From Myxococcales bacterium (GTDB lineage Bacteria; Myxococcota_A; Polyangia; Polyangiales; Polyangiaceae), in the NCBI GenBank assembly GCA_016191785.1, contig JACPVJ010000156.1, positions 1 through 53,728 of the forward strand: 53,728 nucleotides of DNA. The letters are read 5' to 3'. Shown piece after piece: positions 17,509-27,516 of this stretch. Position 1 is the stretch's first letter; each line of letters starts with the position of its first letter. The notes beneath the pieces were generated by a model that ran no database searches, was not told the DNA's origin, and saw only the letters and a list, made by a program, of their open reading frames with translations. Made by a program: the position numbers and the translations under genes.

Positions 17509-17552
17509 CTTATCGATTGGCGCTGGGGTGAGCTCGTCCCCACATTGGGGTC

Positions 17553-18698
17553 ATGGCATGGTCATTCCAAGTCGCGAAGGCGTTCGGCATTCCAATCCGG
17601 GTCCACCTCACCTTCCTCCTGATCGTGGCCTGGTCCGCCTTCACCTGGGGCAGCCGCCACGGCGCCCGCGGGGCGCTGTTCGGGGTGGCGTCGATCCTGC
17701 TGCTCTTCGTCAGCGTGGCGCTCCACGAGCTGGGGCACAGCGTCGTCGCGCAGCGTCGCGGGTTGACGGTGCGCGAGATCGTGCTCCTTCCCATCGGCGG
17801 CGTCGCTGCGCTCGACGGCAAGCCGTCTCGGCCGCGCGACGAGCTGTGGATCGCGCTGGCGGGCCCTGCGGTGAACTTCGTGCTCGCGCTCGTCCTGGGC
17901 CTCGGCGCGGTCGGCCTGGCCTCGGCGGGGCTTCTCGACGTCGCCTCGGTCCGGGCCATGGTCCCCACTTTCAGCACCTTGCTGGCGCTGCTGATCGCCG
18001 GCAACGTGAGCCTGGGCTTGTTCAACCTCTTGCCCATCTTCCCCATGGACGGCGGGCGCGTGCTGCGGGCGCTGCTCGCGGATCACTACGGCATGGAGAA
18101 GGGCACGCGTTGGGCGGCGGGGTTCGGCCAGGTGGCGGCGGTCGGGCTCGGGACCTTCGCGATCCTCAGCGGCGCCTTCGTCATGGCGTTCATCGCCGTG
18201 ATGATCTTCTTCGCGGCCGGACGCGAGCGCCTGGAAGCGGCGGCGCTCGGCGCGGCGAAGGGGATCGTCGCCGCTGACGTGTCGCGAGCACCCAGCGTGC
18301 TGCTCGAGCCCGGCGAGTCCATCGGCAGCGCGACACGGCGCTCGTTGCGGGCGTCGGACGATGTTTTGCCGGTGGTGCTCGGCGAGCGGTTGGCGGGCGT
18401 CGTGTCGCTCGCCGATCTGGTGGTGGCGATGCGTACGGGTCGCGAGCGCGAGCCCGTCGCCGCCATCGCGTCCCAGGCTTGGATCGACGTGGACGTGACG
18501 ACTCCGCTCGAGACGTTGCTCGACGAGCTCGCACGAAAACGGGCGCTGCTCGCCGTCGTCCATGATCAAGGCGTGCCGGTCGGGGTCGTCACCGGGTCCC
18601 AGCTCAGGTCGGCACTCCAGATCTCCGGACTGGCACTTCGAGCCCCCGGCCCGGTGACGCCTCCGACCGGCACCGCGCGACAGCCCGGCGTCGAGTGA
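17553..18698 (+). CDS. Site-2-type membrane metalloprotease (M50) with CBS domains
   Basis: 381 residues. Zinc site HELGH at 58-62 in a membrane helix and the third ligand in NLLPIFPMDGGR (Asp166), the standard M50B/SpoIVFB-like layout, with about six hydrophobic segments. The C-terminal part (about 245-355) has the pattern of a CBS pair (ADVSRAPSVLLEPGESIGSA, LAGVVSLADLVVAM, ALLAVVHDQGVPVGVVTGSQL), which in this family senses ATP/AMP. Such proteases cut membrane-embedded regulators. The N-terminus (FQVAKAFGIPIRVHLTFLL) is characteristic of the family and fixes the start. Confidence 0.93.
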   Translation: MAWSFQVAKAFGIPIRVHLTFLLIVAWSAFTWGSRHGARGALFGVASILLLFVSVALHELGHSVVAQRRGLTVREIVLLPIGGVAALDGKPSRPRDELWIALAGPAVNFVLALVLGLGAVGLASAGLLDVASVRAMVPTFSTLLALLIAGNVSLGLFNLLPIFPMDGGRVLRALLADHYGMEKGTRWAAGFGQVAAVGLGTFAILSGAFVMAFIAVMIFFAAGRERLEAAALGAAKGIVAADVSRAPSVLLEPGESIGSATRRSLRASDDVLPVVLGERLAGVVSLADLVVAMRTGREREPVAAIASQAWIDVDVTTPLETLLDELARKRALLAVVHDQGVPVGVVTGSQLRSALQISGLALRAPGPVTPPTGTARQPGVE

Positions 18699-18712
18699 CC
18701 GGGGGACTCTTG

Positions 18713-21700
18713 CTAGTCCGCGTCGTCCGCCGGGGCGTCATCCCCCGTCGCTGCCGGCGGAGGCTCGCTGGACGGCGGGAAGTCCGAGGGCAGCGGCGGC
18801 GGCTCGGCCTTGGCGACCGATTCGGCGAGCTCGGGGAGCGGCGGCGGCTCGTCGCCGAACAGCTTCGCCACCGCGGGGCGGCGGACGAACAGGTGCTTGA
18901 GCTCGGGGTCGCGGATCGAGTCGAACAGCTCTTGCGCGTACTTGCGGGCGCGCTTCTTCATCTCGGTGGCCTGTGGCGAGCCCGAGCGCTCGAGCGCCTC
19001 GAGGCACAGGGCTCGAGTCTCGAGGCCGTACTCCGAACCCTGGATCGTGTCGATGGCCCCGAGCGCCGTTGTCGCCAAGAGAATGCCGGTGTGTGACTCA
19101 CCGATGTCGGCGCGGGCGGCGGCTTCCACCGCCATGGCGTAGAAGTGGTAAGCGACGTACGCTTGGGCCTCGGCCGCTTGTCGCGCGTCGAACGCGAACA
19201 TCACGGCGCTGCCGGCGTCGTCGGTCACGCGAGCCAAGAGCGCGCGCAAGATCTTCTCGTGCACCGAGTCGTAAGCACTGCCGGTCACCGCGGTGAGCGC
19301 GCCCGCGTCGCCGACGAAGGTGTCCGCGGCGGCGACGTCGCCCAGGTCCAGCAGCACCTCGGCGGTGCACAGCAGCGTGTCGGCGCGCGCGTCCTGATCG
19401 CCGTAGCGCTCGTGGGCCTCGCGCGCGCGCTTCAGGTAGGCCAGCCCGCGCTGTACGTCGCCGAGCCGCGCGTAGCACTGGCCGATGTTGGACAGTGTCT
19501 TCGCGATCTGGAAGCGACCGCCGATGGCAAGGTCGATGCGGATCGCGTCCAGCGCCAGCGCGATGGCGTCTTCGAACCGCCCGAGCACGAACAGGGCGTA
19601 GGCCAGCGAGTTCTTGGCGCGCGCTTCTTGACGACGCGCTCCGGCCTGGCGAAAGACCGCGATCGCCTCGGCGTGCGCGTCGACCGCTTCGTTGGTACGC
19701 CCCACGCGCCGCAAGAGCGTGCCGCGCGTCCTCAGCACCTCGGCACGGAAACGAGGGGGGACGTCCGGGTGACCCGCGGTTCGGAGCGCGCGGTCGCAGG
19801 CTGCGAGGGCGCCCTGCATGTCTCCCAGGTCGCGGAGCATTTCGCTCATCAGCGCCTGGGTCTGCGCTTCCAGCACCGGCATCTGAGCCTGGTGGGAGAC
19901 CGTCTCGGCGCGGCGCGCGCTGGTCAGGCCTCGCGCCAGGTGGCCCTCGTCTTGCTCGAAGCGTGCGGTGCGAAACAGCGCCGTGGCCGCCCAGACCGCC
20001 GAGCCCGACTTGCGCGCGAGCTGCCGGAGCGCGGTCAGGTGACGCCGGCGCTCGCGCCACCGCCCCTGGAAGCGTGTGATGTTCTCGAGGGCCTCGTGGG
20101 CCTCGAGCCGCTTCAGGTCGTCGGCGGGCAAGAGCGCAATCGCGCGGCGGTAGTAGCGGGTCGACAGCTGCACCTGATAGCTGGCCCGCGCCACGCTGGC
20201 GGCTTCCAGATAGTGGGCGGCGGCCTCGGCGCTCGCCTTGCCGCGTGACAGGTGCCGCGCCACGATGGCTGCCGTGAGCCCGCGCGCCAGCGGCGACGCC
20301 GCCAGGTGTTGCCCCAGCCGCTTGTGCATGCGTTCGCGCGTCGCCTTCTCGAGCCCGCGGTAGGCGACGTCGCGAGTGAGCGGATGACGAACGTCGACCG
20401 CATCGCCTTTCGTGTCGCACAGCCCTCGCGCGCACAGGCGAATCACCGGTTCTTCGGCGCTCTCGCCCTTGAGCGCGTCCAGGTCCGTCATGTCGAGGGG
20501 CCCGCCGGCGACCGCCAGCCACTCGACGATCTCTTGCTCTTCGGCGGGCAGTTCGGCCAGGCGATCCGCGATCAGCTGCTCGAGCGTCGAGGGCAGCTCT
20601 GGCCCGACCTCTCCGGGACGCTCGACACGGACCAGCTCTTGGGTGTCGTCGTCGCGCTCACGGAGCTCGAGCGTGCCGCGCTCGAGCAGGGCGTCGACCA
20701 TCTCGATCAAGAAGAAGGGGTTGCCCGCGGCCCGGGGGAGCAGGTCGGCACACACCTGGGCGACGCCGTGGCGCGCCCCCAAGCGGGCCTCGAGCAGCCG
20801 GATCTGGTTCTCTGCCGACAGCCCCGAGAGCTCGATGCGTACCAGCCCGTCGATGTACGACGCGGTGCCCTCGTCGGGCCGCGTGACCAGCACCGCCAAG
20901 AGCGGGATGGGGTCGCCGCGCTTGAGCAGCTCGGCCACCAGCTCTAGGCTGGGACGGTCGCTCCACTGCAGACCCTCGATCATCACCACCAGCGGCGAGC
21001 TGGCGGCGGCCCGGGCGAAGAACCGCCGGATCCCGGACGAGATCAGGCGCTTGTAGTGGGCCACGTCGCCGTCGTCCGAAGCAGCCGCGACGCGACCCAC
21101 GACCAACTCGGCCATGCGCGTGACGATCTCGGGACCGCTCGGCCCGATCACGAATTCACCGAGCACGTCGGTGATGGCCAGCGCCACCTCTTCGATCGGC
21201 TGGTCGGCCTTGGTGTTGGTCAGCTGCCGAATCCACTCGGCGACGTTCGAGAACGGCACCTCGGTGCGCGAAGGCGAGCACTCGACGCGCAGCACCCGCG
21301 CGTCCGGCGGTAGCTCGGCCAAGAACGTGCCGACGAGCGCGGTCTTGCCGATCCCCATCTCGCCGTAGATCACCCGGGACGTCACCTGCCCACCGCCCCC
21401 GTGGGGACCGGGCGTGAGCGCCTGGTGATAGGCCGCCTGAAGGTCCGCGAGCTCGGAGTCCCGGCCGACCAGGTCCCGGGGAGCCTGCGCCGCGTCGTGC
21501 AGGCGCTCGTCGCGCGTCAGCGGGCGCATCAGCGAATAGATGCGCATGTTCTGGGGCAGCCCGCGCGCGACTGCGTCTTCGATCACGATCGTGGGTGCGT
21601 CGCCCCACACGAAGTCGCGTCGCACCAGGCGGTACAAGCCGCCGGCGACCCAGGTCGCACTCGCCGGCGCGCTCTGCCCCAAGAGGCCGGACAAGTAGTC

Positions 21701-23242
21701 GGCGGCCTCTTGCAGCGCGTGCTCGACCAGATGCCCGCCCTTGTCTCGGCGACCCGTGGCCACGCCACGCACGATCCCGACGCTGGCCTGGATCTGCACC
21801 GGAAGATCGTCGGTGGCGCCTTGGATGGCCTCGTGCACGTCGACCGCGAGGTGCGCGGCGTCGAACGGAGCGCGGCCCGGGTTGGCGGTCAACCCGACCA
21901 CCGCGCGGGCGGCGGTCGAGTGCGCCGGAACGCCCCCGCCGACGGGGGATTGTCGGGCCTCCCAGGTGAGACGCGCGGTGCGCTTGAAAGCGATCTCGTC
22001 CAGCGTGCTCCGGAGCTGTTCGAGGAAGCGCGTGGCCCCGCCCGGACCGATGGCCTTCTCGAGCTCGTCGATGCCGTGCAGCCGGAGGGTCACGATCGCG
22101 ACGTGCCGCACCTCGCGCCCGGCCTCGCGCAGGCGCTTGGCGCGGAGCGGGCGGCCTGGGCCGGTGGGCTCGTCGGTGGGCTGCGCCCCGGGCCCGGGGG
22201 TGCCGGTGACGCTGGCGACCGAGACGTCCCCGTCGCTCTCGTCGTCGCCGAACTGGCTCTCGGCCTGACTCTGCATCTCGCCATCGACGCCCGGGGACGT
22301 GTGCTCGCGACTCACCAGCTGCGAGAGCACGCCCTCGACCACGTGGCCGTCGATCATCTCTTGCTTCTGGAAGAGCACGCGGGTGATGGCCGCGGCCATT
22401 TCGCGGCCGTTCGGGAAGCGATCTTCGGCGCCCTTCGACAGCGCGCGCATCACGATTGCCTCGAGCTCGGTGGGCACATCGCGAGCGAACGTGCTCGGCG
22501 GCTCCACGGCTCCGGCTCGCACCACGTCGAGCAGCTCTTGGCCCTCTGCCGCGCCGTGCAGCGGGCGTCCGGTCAGTAGCTCGTGGAAGACCACCCCGAG
22601 CGAGTAGATGTCGGTGCGCCGGTCGACCTTCTAGCCGCGAGCTTGCTCCGGCGACATGTACGCGGTCTTGCCCTTGAGCACGCCGGGCTCTTCGCGGAAC
22701 AAGTTGGCGCTGGCGATGCCGAAGTCCGCGACCTTCACCGCGCCTTCGAACGACAAGAGCACGTTCTGTGGCGAGACGTCGCGGTGCACGATCTCGAGCG
22801 GCGCGCCACCCTCGTCGCGACGCTCGTGGGCATAGTGCAGGCCCTTGGCGATCTCGGCGACGACATAGGCCGCGACATAGGGTGGGATCTTCTTTTGGTT
22901 GCTGCGCGCGGCGCGCATCACCTTGCGAAGATCCGGCCCCTCGACGTACTCCATGCTGAGCAGCTGCCCCTCGTCGCCATAGTCCTGGAAGTCGTAGACT
23001 TGGACGATGTTGGGGTGGTTCAAGCGAGTCGCGAGCTGGGCCTCTTCCGCGAACATCGAGCGGAAGCGCCTCGACGAGCCGAACTGCGGCAAGATGCGCT
23101 TGACGACCAGCAGCTTGTAGGTCCCCTCGGCCCCGCGGCGCTTGGCCAAGAACACCTCGGCCATGCCGCCCGCACCGAGTCGGCGGATCACCTCGAAGTC
23201 CGCGAGGCGCTCGGGCACTGGGTGGGGCGGCTCGTCACTCAT
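18713..23242 (-). pseudogene. Giant Ser/Thr kinase - cyclase-like - ATPase - TPR protein broken by one in-frame TAG
   Basis: One frame of 1509 codons is interrupted only at codon 204 by TAG (22633-22631). Before it: kinase N-lobe and catalytic loop (RLGAGGMAEVF, HRDVSPQN, DFGIAS, YMSPEQARG). Directly after it the kinase fold resumes without loss (KVDRRTDIYSLGVVFHEL). Beyond the kinase lie a degenerate class III nucleotide-cyclase-like region (about residues 380-590), a P-loop ATPase (GEMGIGKTALV; VVMIEGLQWSD) and about 600 residues of TPR-like repeats, the PknK/MalT-like plan of myxobacterial signal integrators. The stop replaces one residue, as a single-base change from CAG, AAG or GAG would. 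Either a true nonsense mutation, a sequencing error, or readthrough. The tail is Pro/Glu/Asp-rich. Confidence 0.85.
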
Positions 23243-23358
23243 CGGGACCGGGCGAGGGGATCCTACCCCGATGGCGCGGCTGCGAAGCCCATTTCGCCAG
23301 GGGGCCAGCGGGTTTGGCTACCGGGCCAGCGAAATCGTGCACCGCGCCGGGGCGCGAG

Positions 23359-23364
23359 TAGACT
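23359..23364 (+). promoter_or_regulatory. Candidate -10 hexamer TAGACT of the TPR lipoprotein gene
   Basis: TAGACT lies 10 bases before ATG at 23375 in the 132-base divergent region with the giant kinase gene, which itself has TAGGAT at 23260-23265, 17 bases before its start. Confidence 0.35.
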
Positions 23365-23374
23365 GCCGGTCTCG

Positions 23375-25585
23375 ATGCGCCTCGCTTCGTTCGCACTGTG
23401 CTCGGTCCTCGCACTTTCCACCGCGGCGTGCGGCGTGGGCCGTCAGACCGGCGCCAAGGTTCCGAGCGGTCCGGACGGCCCGCTCGACGCGGCACGGGTG
23501 AGTGACGACGAGTTCGCCGGCGCCGCCTACCAGGTGCTGCTCTCGGACGACCGCACCCCCCAGCGGATGGGGCTCTTGGCCGGCGTGGTCCGACGACAGC
23601 TGGCGCGCTCCGCGACGCGTTTCTCCGGCGAGAAGCGCGAATCTGGGCTGGCCGCGCTGACCGGCGCGCTCTACTTGATGCGGACCGGTGATCTTCGCCG
23701 CGAGATGCTCGAGGGCGGCGCGCCGGCGCTGCGCGCCGGTGCCGCCGAGGTCTCGCGCGTCGGCAACGAGGGGCGCGCCCAAGCGCTGTACGGCATGCTT
23801 CAGACCGTGCTGCCGCGCGGCACCGAGCGCACCGACGTGGACGCGCACCTCGACGCCTTGAAGAGCTGGACCGCGGCGCTGAAGAGCGCGAGCCAGATGC
23901 AGACCTCCGGCGCCTTCCAGCGGGCCACGACCGATCGCGCGATGTTCGAGCCGACCGGCGCGGCGCTCGAGACCGCGCGCGGCGCCACCATCGCGTGGAT
24001 CAAGCGCGCGCTCGAGCTGAACACCAGCGAGGCCGCGCAGACGGGCAACTTCGAGCGCGACGAGGCCATCGAGGCGTATCGCGCGCTGCGGGCCGGCGGC
24101 GCGACGCTGGTCGGCATCTACCTGCGATACGGTGACGCCAAGGGCGCGCTGGCGGCCCTGGACAAGGGCGATCTGTTGCGCGTGACGCCGCCCGGCCTGG
24201 TCGAGCGTCTCGAGCGCGCCGCAGAGGACGACGACCCGTCGGCGTGGGCGGATCTTTATCGCCTCTTCAGCAGCTCGGAGGACGCGAACCGCCCCGAGAC
24301 CTCGATGGATCCGACCCTGGCCAAGGCCGCCGCGTTCGGCATCGCCGTCGAGCTGTTCCGTGCCGAGCCGCGCTCGCTCCGGGGCTCGGGCCCGCTGGCT
24401 GTCGAGCTGGTGGACCAGGGCATGGCCGAGGTCGCGCCCGCCGTGCTGACCCCGGCGCTGGGCGCCGCGCCGTCGGCGCAAGATCTCAGCTGGGCGCTCT
24501 CGCTCACCCTCCGCGCGCTCTTGGGCGAGTCCGAGATTGGCGACCACGCCGCGGCGCGCCGCACGTTCAAGGCCGCCGAGCCCATGCTCGCCCTGGCCGA
24601 CGCGCAGAAGCTGGCGGGCAAGGTCCGGCCCACGCCGGCCCGGCTGCGCTACGTCATGGGCGTGCTCGAGACCCGAGCCGGCGATCTGGGCCGGGCACGC
24701 CCACTGGTCGCGGCGGCGGTTCAAGCCGAGCAATCGCTCGAGGGGCTGAACATGCTGGCCGCCATCGATCGCCAGCGCGGCGACGCCAAGTCGGCGCTGG
24801 CGTCCCTCGACCGCGTGGCGGCGCTGGCGCGCAAGTCCGGAGACCACATCGCCGAGACCGAGGCCCTGATCGCAACCTTCGAGGTGGACCGGGACAAGGG
24901 CAACGTGACCGAAGCCAAGTCCGCCCTCGACGCCGCCCTCAAGACCGCCCTCAAGGCCCGCGAGCTGAGCCGCTCGGGGGCCGATCAGGCGCGCTCGGAG
25001 CGCATCTTGGCCCGCGTGCTCGAGCACTTCGGGGCGTCGCAGAGCGCCAAGCGCGCCACTGATCGCGCCTACGAAGCCTCGCGTGCCGACACGCGCCAGC
25101 TCACGGCGACGGTGCTCGATGCGTCGCGCCGCGCCCTCACTTCGGGCGATCTCTCCACGGCCCGTCAGGCGCTGCGCCAGGCGGTGGAGGCCGGGCTCGC
25201 CCACGAAGACCTGGTGTACGCGGCGCTGTGGCTCGAGCTGCTGGAGAAGAGCGTGAAGGCGACCAGCGATGGCAGCGCGCAAGATGCGTTCGCGGCCATC
25301 GACGACGGCGCGGGCTGGCCGGCCAAGCTCGCCGCTTGGGCCCGCGGCAAGCTGAGCGACGAGCAGCTCTCCAAGGCCGCCCGCACGCGCGCGCACAAGG
25401 TCGAGGCCAAGTTCTACGTCGCCATGCTGCGCCGCGCGAAGGGCGTGGGCGAGACCAAGAAGGACCTGACCGAGGTGGCCGCGAGCGAAGCCATCGAGCT
25501 GGTCGAGGTCACCATCGCACGCGACCTCTTGGCGCGCGAGGCCCCGCTGCCGCTCAAGTTGCCCGACGGCGTGACCGTGCCCTGA
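23375..25585 (+). CDS. Large lipoprotein with TPR-like helical repeats
   Basis: 736 residues from ATG at 23375; the open frame reaches back to 22583 but that part overlaps the kinase gene and lacks a signal. Signal peptide MRLASFALCSVLALSTAAC places the lipid on Cys19. The rest is all-helical, Ala-rich and TPR/Sel1-like (GDLGRARPLVAAAVQAEQSL, GDAKSALASLDRVAALARKSG, GDLSTARQALRQAVEAG). No catalytic motif. It is divergent from the giant kinase gene and could be an envelope-anchored partner, but nothing ties the two functionally. Confidence 0.8.
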   Translation: MRLASFALCSVLALSTAACGVGRQTGAKVPSGPDGPLDAARVSDDEFAGAAYQVLLSDDRTPQRMGLLAGVVRRQLARSATRFSGEKRESGLAALTGALYLMRTGDLRREMLEGGAPALRAGAAEVSRVGNEGRAQALYGMLQTVLPRGTERTDVDAHLDALKSWTAALKSASQMQTSGAFQRATTDRAMFEPTGAALETARGATIAWIKRALELNTSEAAQTGNFERDEAIEAYRALRAGGATLVGIYLRYGDAKGALAALDKGDLLRVTPPGLVERLERAAEDDDPSAWADLYRLFSSSEDANRPETSMDPTLAKAAAFGIAVELFRAEPRSLRGSGPLAVELVDQGMAEVAPAVLTPALGAAPSAQDLSWALSLTLRALLGESEIGDHAAARRTFKAAEPMLALADAQKLAGKVRPTPARLRYVMGVLETRAGDLGRARPLVAAAVQAEQSLEGLNMLAAIDRQRGDAKSALASLDRVAALARKSGDHIAETEALIATFEVDRDKGNVTEAKSALDAALKTALKARELSRSGADQARSERILARVLEHFGASQSAKRATDRAYEASRADTRQLTATVLDASRRALTSGDLSTARQALRQAVEAGLAHEDLVYAALWLELLEKSVKATSDGSAQDAFAAIDDGAGWPAKLAAWARGKLSDEQLSKAARTRAHKVEAKFYVAMLRRAKGVGETKKDLTEVAASEAIELVEVTIARDLLAREAPLPLKLPDGVTVP

Positions 25586-25620
25586 GGGCGGCCGCCCCCC
25601 CCGCCCGCGCCGGCGCGCAT

Positions 25621-25890
25621 CGACGTGGTCGGTGTCGCTGAGGGCTCCGCGCCGGCGCCGATCGACGTGGCCGGTGTCGCTGGGGGCTCCGCGCCGGCCC
25701 GCATCGACGTGGTCGGTGTCGCTGAGGGCTCCGCTCCGGCGCGGATCGACGTGGCCGGTGTCGCTGAAGGCTCCGCGCCGGCGCGGATCGACGTGGTCGG
25801 TGTCGCTGTGAGCGACAATGGCCACCGGGCAACGCGCATCGGCGTGGTCGGTGTCGCTGTGAGCGACAATGGCCACCGGGCACGCCGACG
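25621..25890. repeat. Tandem repeat array, four 42-bp and two 51-bp units
   Basis: Units start at 25621, 25663, 25705 and 25747 (42 bp each), then 25789 and 25840 (51 bp, the last one diverging at its end). All begin CGACGTGG[T/C]CGGTGTCGCTG (CGGCGTGG in the last unit); odd units have GTC and units 2 and 4 GCC, so the original doubling unit may have been 84 bp. The two long units each contain a hairpin, TGTCGCT-GTG-AGCGACA (25801-25817 and 25852-25868). The array fills the gap between the convergent TPR-lipoprotein and PilZ genes. Both unit lengths are multiples of three and frames stay open, but no start or signal makes a coding call convincing. Confidence 0.85.
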
Positions 25891-25906
25891 CCCGGGGGCT
25901 TGCGAT

Positions 25907-26314
25907 CTACTCCTCGAGCTTCTTCCCGAGCAGCTTCTCGGCGATGTGCTCGCCGAGCTGATCGACCAGCAGCTTCTCGACGGTCTTCGCGGTTTCCCGT
26001 CGTTCGGCGTCGTCGGCGAACTGAAACTCGATGCCCATCCCCGCCGGGTTGGCCTTGGTGGCGTCCTCCACCGGGGTGATCCAGCACACCCGGCCCTTCA
26101 GGCGCAGGGGCTCTCCCATCAGCGGGATGCCCAGAGCGAAGACGAACTCCGTGCCCTCGGGCAACGGCCGATCGGTGGCGATGAAGGTGCCGCCCCGCGA
26201 GATGTTCTTGGTGTAGTCCGCGAAGAAGGTGTTCACCCGCCGGTACTCGACCTTGAGCTCGATCGGCAGGCGATCCCCCAGGCGCCGGTCTCGCGGTGGG
26301 TCCGACGTGCTCAT
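25907..26314 (-). CDS. PilZ-domain protein
   Basis: 135 residues, nearly all one PilZ domain. The cyclic-di-GMP binding hallmarks are seen: an Arg-rich N-terminal box (RDRRLGDRLPIELKVEYRR) and NISRGG, the [D/N]xSxxG motif. Further family features: GTFIATDRPLPEGTEFVFAL, RVCWITP, GMGIEF. The C-terminal helix (KTVEKLLVDQLGEHIAEKLLG) is typical of the short myxobacterial PilZ subfamily. It should bind c-di-GMP and act on a partner protein, as in motility or surface control. TAATCT lies 8 bases before the ATG; divergent from dnaJ. Confidence 0.92.
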   Translation of the reverse strand: MSTSDPPRDRRLGDRLPIELKVEYRRVNTFFADYTKNISRGGTFIATDRPLPEGTEFVFALGIPLMGEPLRLKGRVCWITPVEDATKANPAGMGIEFQFADDAERRETAKTVEKLLVDQLGEHIAEKLLGKKLEE

Positions 26315-26322
26315 CTGGGTCG

Positions 26323-26328
26323 AGATTA
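26323..26328 (-). promoter_or_regulatory. Candidate -10 hexamer TAATCT of the PilZ gene
   Basis: TAATCT on the minus strand, 8 bases before ATG at 26314, in the divergent region with dnaJ; no Shine-Dalgarno between. Confidence 0.4.
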
Positions 26329-26421
26329 GGGCGACCTCGGCGACGGGGCCAACCCCTCGTCGGTTCGGCCCGCGGTTCGAGGCGCCTCTCTGCGCCCTTC
26401 GGGTCGTGGTATGGGCCGGCC

Positions 26422-27516
26422 GTGCGGGATCCTCACGAGGTGCTCGGCGTGGGCCGGGGGGCGAGCGAGGCGGAGATCAAGGCCGCCTTCCGCCGACTTG
26501 CGGTCCAGCACCACCCGGATCGCAACCCCGACGATCCCGCCGCGCACGAGCGCTTCACCGAGCTGAACCAGGCCTACCAGATCCTGAGCGATCCGCAGAA
26601 GCGCGCAGCCTGGGAGCGGTACGGCGAGGCGGCCTTCCGCCCGGGCGGGGGCGGCCCCGGCGGTTCGCCGTTCGTGGACATGGGCGGGTTCGACGGCATC
26701 TTCGGGGATATCCTCGACGCTTTCGGGATCCGCGGCGGCGATCGAGGCAGCGTCCGCGTCGAGCTCGCGCTCACCTTCGAAGAGGCCGCGCGGGGCTGCG
26801 AGAAGACCGTGAGTTATGCCGTGGTCGACCGCTGCGACGGCTGCCAGGGCAGCGGCGCCGAGCCCGGAGCCAGCGTCTCGACTTGCGCGGCCTGCGGAGG
26901 CCGCGGCCGGGTGCGGTTTCAGCAAGCCATCTTCCCCATCGCCGTCGAGCGCGTGTGCTCGCGCTGCCGCGGCAGCGGCCAGCTTCCGAGCACGCCGTGC
27001 AAGGTCTGCACGGGTAGTGGGCTCCAGAAGAAGAGTCGCAGCGCAGAGGTCAGCATCCCTGCGGGGGTCGAGTCCGGTTCGAGCCGCGTGGTCCAGGGCG
27101 CCGGTAGCCGGGCGAGCGGCGACCGCGCGCCGGGGGACCTCGAGATTCTGATCTCCGTCGTGCCGCACCCGCTGTTCCAGCGCGCCGGCGACGACGTGCT
27201 GTGCGCCGTCCCGATCAGTTTCGTGCAGGCGGCCATCGGAGGTGAAGTCGAGGTGCCTACGCTCGACGGCAAGGTGAAGCTGCGTATCCCGCCCGCCACG
27301 CAGCCCGGCAGCGTGCTCCGGATCAAGGGCAAGGGGCTGCCTCACCGGGTGCGGGGCGGTCGCGGCGACCAGCTGGTCGAGATCGCGGTCGAGGTTCCGA
27401 CCGAGCTTTCGGCCCGCGCAAGAGAGCTCTTGGCCGAGCTCGGCAGCGAGCTGGGCGAGGACGTGCAGCCGAAGCAGAAGACCTTCGTCGAGAAACTGAA
27501 GAGCCTGTTCGGATGA
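26422..27516 (+). CDS. dnaJ: Molecular chaperone DnaJ (Hsp40, type I)
   Basis: 364 residues from GTG at 26422; this start places the J-domain (DPHEVLGVGRGASEAEIKAAF) at the usual position. HPD is at 31-33. A Gly/Phe-rich region (GGGGPGGSPFVDMGGF) follows, then four zinc-binding CxxCxGxG motifs (CDGCQGSG, CAACGGRG, CSRCRGSG, CKVCTGSG) and the C-terminal substrate domains (GDLEILISVVPHPLFQRAGD, IGGEVEVPTLDG, IKGKGLPH). It stimulates DnaK and holds unfolded clients. No dnaK or grpE lies in the window, so this may be an additional copy. It overlaps the HAD gene by four bases. Confidence 0.93.
   Translation: MRDPHEVLGVGRGASEAEIKAAFRRLAVQHHPDRNPDDPAAHERFTELNQAYQILSDPQKRAAWERYGEAAFRPGGGGPGGSPFVDMGGFDGIFGDILDAFGIRGGDRGSVRVELALTFEEAARGCEKTVSYAVVDRCDGCQGSGAEPGASVSTCAACGGRGRVRFQQAIFPIAVERVCSRCRGSGQLPSTPCKVCTGSGLQKKSRSAEVSIPAGVESGSSRVVQGAGSRASGDRAPGDLEILISVVPHPLFQRAGDDVLCAVPISFVQAAIGGEVEVPTLDGKVKLRIPPATQPGSVLRIKGKGLPHRVRGGRGDQLVEIAVEVPTELSARARELLAELGSELGEDVQPKQKTFVEKLKSLFG

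Noticed and set aside
22631..22633. TAG read as pyrrolysine or another recoded amino acid
   Set aside because: No recoding element or pyl gene is visible, and the site is an ordinary kinase position where related proteins have common residues.
22583..23374. N-terminal extension of the TPR lipoprotein back to 22583
   Set aside because: It overlaps the opposing kinase gene and has no signal; the ATG at 23375 gives a clean lipoprotein signal peptide.
25621..25890. CRISPR array
   Set aside because: Repeats are contiguous with no unique spacers and no cas genes nearby; it is a simple tandem array.
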